Shown: piece by piece, positions 63,045-64,000 of the stretch
Layout of the letters: every line of letters begins with the position of its first letter
Numbering within the stretch: position 1 is the first letter of the stretch
Source: Vibrio sp. 05-20-BW147
GTDB taxonomy: Bacteria; Pseudomonadota; Gammaproteobacteria; Enterobacterales; Vibrionaceae
NCBI RefSeq assembly: GCF_013369385.1
Contig: NZ_SZTO01000014.1
Coordinates: 101,879 to 165,878 of the forward strand
Reading direction: 5' to 3'
DNA length: 64,000 nucleotides
The notes under the pieces: model-generated
What the model saw: the letters and a program-made list of their open reading frames with translations, nothing else
What the model was told of the DNA's origin: nothing
The model's database searches: none
Made by a program: the position numbers and the translations under genes

Positions 63045-63357
63045 CAGTTTAATCACCCCCCCCTTGCTCCACAGGGATTTTGGCCTGCCTTTGCGGCAGG
63101 TCCTTTTTTTTTGCTTCTTCCCCATCACTTATTTTCCTACTAAAAATAATTAACTTCAAAATTGTGACAACCATAAATAAAATGGCATTCTGACTCGCGT
63201 AAGCTCAAATTTTATTGTGTACTACGTTAAAAAGGGCCTATGATTTTCCGACGCAAATCAAATTTGCGTGTTAGCAATAAAAGTCCGTCGTTTTGTTGCT
63301 TTACTCAGTACTGCAAAATGTTACATTTTTCGTTAAGTATTCTTTAGGGTTGTGAAT
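63045..63357. other. pyk-EAL intergenic region (313 bp)
   Basis: The region contains the pyk terminator (63082-63112) and an AT-rich promoter region for the EAL gene. A run of nine C at about 63053-63061 follows the pyk stop. No supported ORF. Confidence 0.4.
63082..63112 (+). terminator. Terminator of pyk
   Basis: 6-bp stem CCTGCC (63084-63089) / GGCAGG (63095-63100), extended by a G-U and a G-C pair, loop TTTGC, followed by nine T. Confidence 0.9.
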
Positions 63358-64000
63358 ATGCAGTTAATCACTCAATCAGACTATGAGCAGTACATCCGTC
63401 AAACAGACGATGGTGATTTCATTATGCTGCTTGACAACCTGACTTTTTCGAGTGTTTTTCAACCGATATTCAACCAGTTAATGCAACTGGTCGGTTTTGA
63501 GGCTTTGTTGAGAATCCAAGACGAACAGCATAATTTCATCCGGCCAGATCTGTTTTTTTCTGACCCCTCTCACAGCGATGAGTACATTCTTTCGATCGAA
63601 TTTCTCTCTCGAGCCATTCACATTCGCAACTTTTCTAAGCACTACACAGCCAAAGGCGTGAAGCTTTTTCTCAACGTGATGCCCAATTCACTGCTCACCA
63701 TGACCAAAGATCTAGAGTACGTCGACAGAAGCCTCTTATTTCACAGGCTAAAACAACTTGGCATGGCACCCTCTGATGTTACCTTTGAAGTCATTGAAGA
63801 GCTTTGTTACCAAAATGACGATTTGCGCGAAGCAGTAAAAGTATTGCGCTCCAAAGGCTTTAACTTTGCTATTGATGACTTTGGCGCCGGCCATTCCGAT
63901 GAAAAACGAGCCGTTGAACTGACACCCGATTTGATAAAAATCGACCGAAGCTATCTGTTACGTTATTGCGCCGGACAACGTGAAGAATTACTCCACGCAC
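63358..64000 (+). CDS. EAL-domain c-di-GMP phosphodiesterase (3' end beyond the window)
   Basis: 214 complete codons are visible from the ATG at 63358. The EAL domain starts almost at once: SSVFQPIFNQLMQLVGFEALLR with the EAL triad, LFLNVMPNS (metal Asn), VTFEVIEELCYQ (metal Glu), FAIDDFGAGHSD (DDFG) and DLIKIDRSYL (Lys). All residues needed for c-di-GMP hydrolysis that fall in the visible part are present. Whether further domains follow is unknown. It could oppose the diguanylate cyclase at 30 kb, but they are far apart and no link is shown. Confidence 0.85.
   Translation, partial: MQLITQSDYEQYIRQTDDGDFIMLLDNLTFSSVFQPIFNQLMQLVGFEALLRIQDEQHNFIRPDLFFSDPSHSDEYILSIEFLSRAIHIRNFSKHYTAKGVKLFLNVMPNSLLTMTKDLEYVDRSLLFHRLKQLGMAPSDVTFEVIEELCYQNDDLREAVKVLRSKGFNFAIDDFGAGHSDEKRAVELTPDLIKIDRSYLLRYCAGQREELLHA

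Noticed and set aside
1..64000. CRISPR arrays, insertion sequences or a replication origin
   Set aside because: No spaced direct-repeat array, transposase frame, terminal inverted repeats or DnaA-box cluster was noticed.

Overview
The window looks like an ordinary chromosomal segment of a marine gamma-proteobacterium, almost certainly a Vibrio and plausibly close to V. vulnificus. The reasons are a six-gene TonB2-type cluster containing TtpC, an ArfA with the family core, a large chitin-binding chitinase, several chemoreceptors and c-di-GMP proteins, and gene content and codon use that look uniform by eye. The species call is inference, since no rRNA or marker gene is present. I see no insertion sequence, prophage, integron or CRISPR array.

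Layout. 1-8.8 kb: housekeeping and stress genes (start of a solute-binding or sensor protein, fused ThrE exporter, arfA with its hairpin, cold-shock protein, yaeQ, glutaredoxin-like protein, OmpA-like lipoprotein, DsbA-like lipoprotein plus membrane FKBP, yqaB-type phosphatase, a chemoreceptor). 8.8-22 kb: an RND efflux pump with its adaptor, a dCMP-deaminase-family protein, peptidase T, a DUF6279 lipoprotein, an aldo/keto reductase divergent from a small HTH regulator, a second chemoreceptor and a Dcu C4-dicarboxylate carrier. 22-27 kb: the TonB2-type operon DUF3450-ttpC-exbB-exbD-tonB-TPR, with a good Fur-box candidate upstream. 27-29 kb: a NYN-domain protein, tRNA-Cys and tRNA-Leu, and an EEP-fold phosphoesterase.

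29.2-35.5 kb is the most unusual part. It holds a small lipoprotein with the signature of animal and plant cystatins, then a three-gene minus-strand operon: a pepsin-like aspartic protease fused to an avidin/streptavidin-like domain, a cytoplasmic hybrid histidine kinase (PAS-HisKA-HATPase-pseudoREC-REC-HPt), and a REC-GGDEF diguanylate cyclase. None of the three operon proteins has a visible export signal. This suggests an intracellular sensing or proteolysis module feeding into c-di-GMP.

35.7-49.1 kb: sbcD-sbcC, a lipoprotein, a secreted HExxH peptidase/propeller/beta-barrel fusion, a second identical tRNA-Cys, a TldD/PmbA paralogue pair and dcuC. 49.1-54.9 kb: a multidomain GH18 chitinase and the divergent yqhC-yqhD pair. 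54.9-63.1 kb: a Pgt-like signalling set (response regulator, sensor kinase and periplasmic protein on the minus strand), divergent from an organophosphate antiporter followed by pyruvate kinase. This is a coherent phosphoglycerate/PEP uptake and use locus. The window ends inside an EAL-domain gene.
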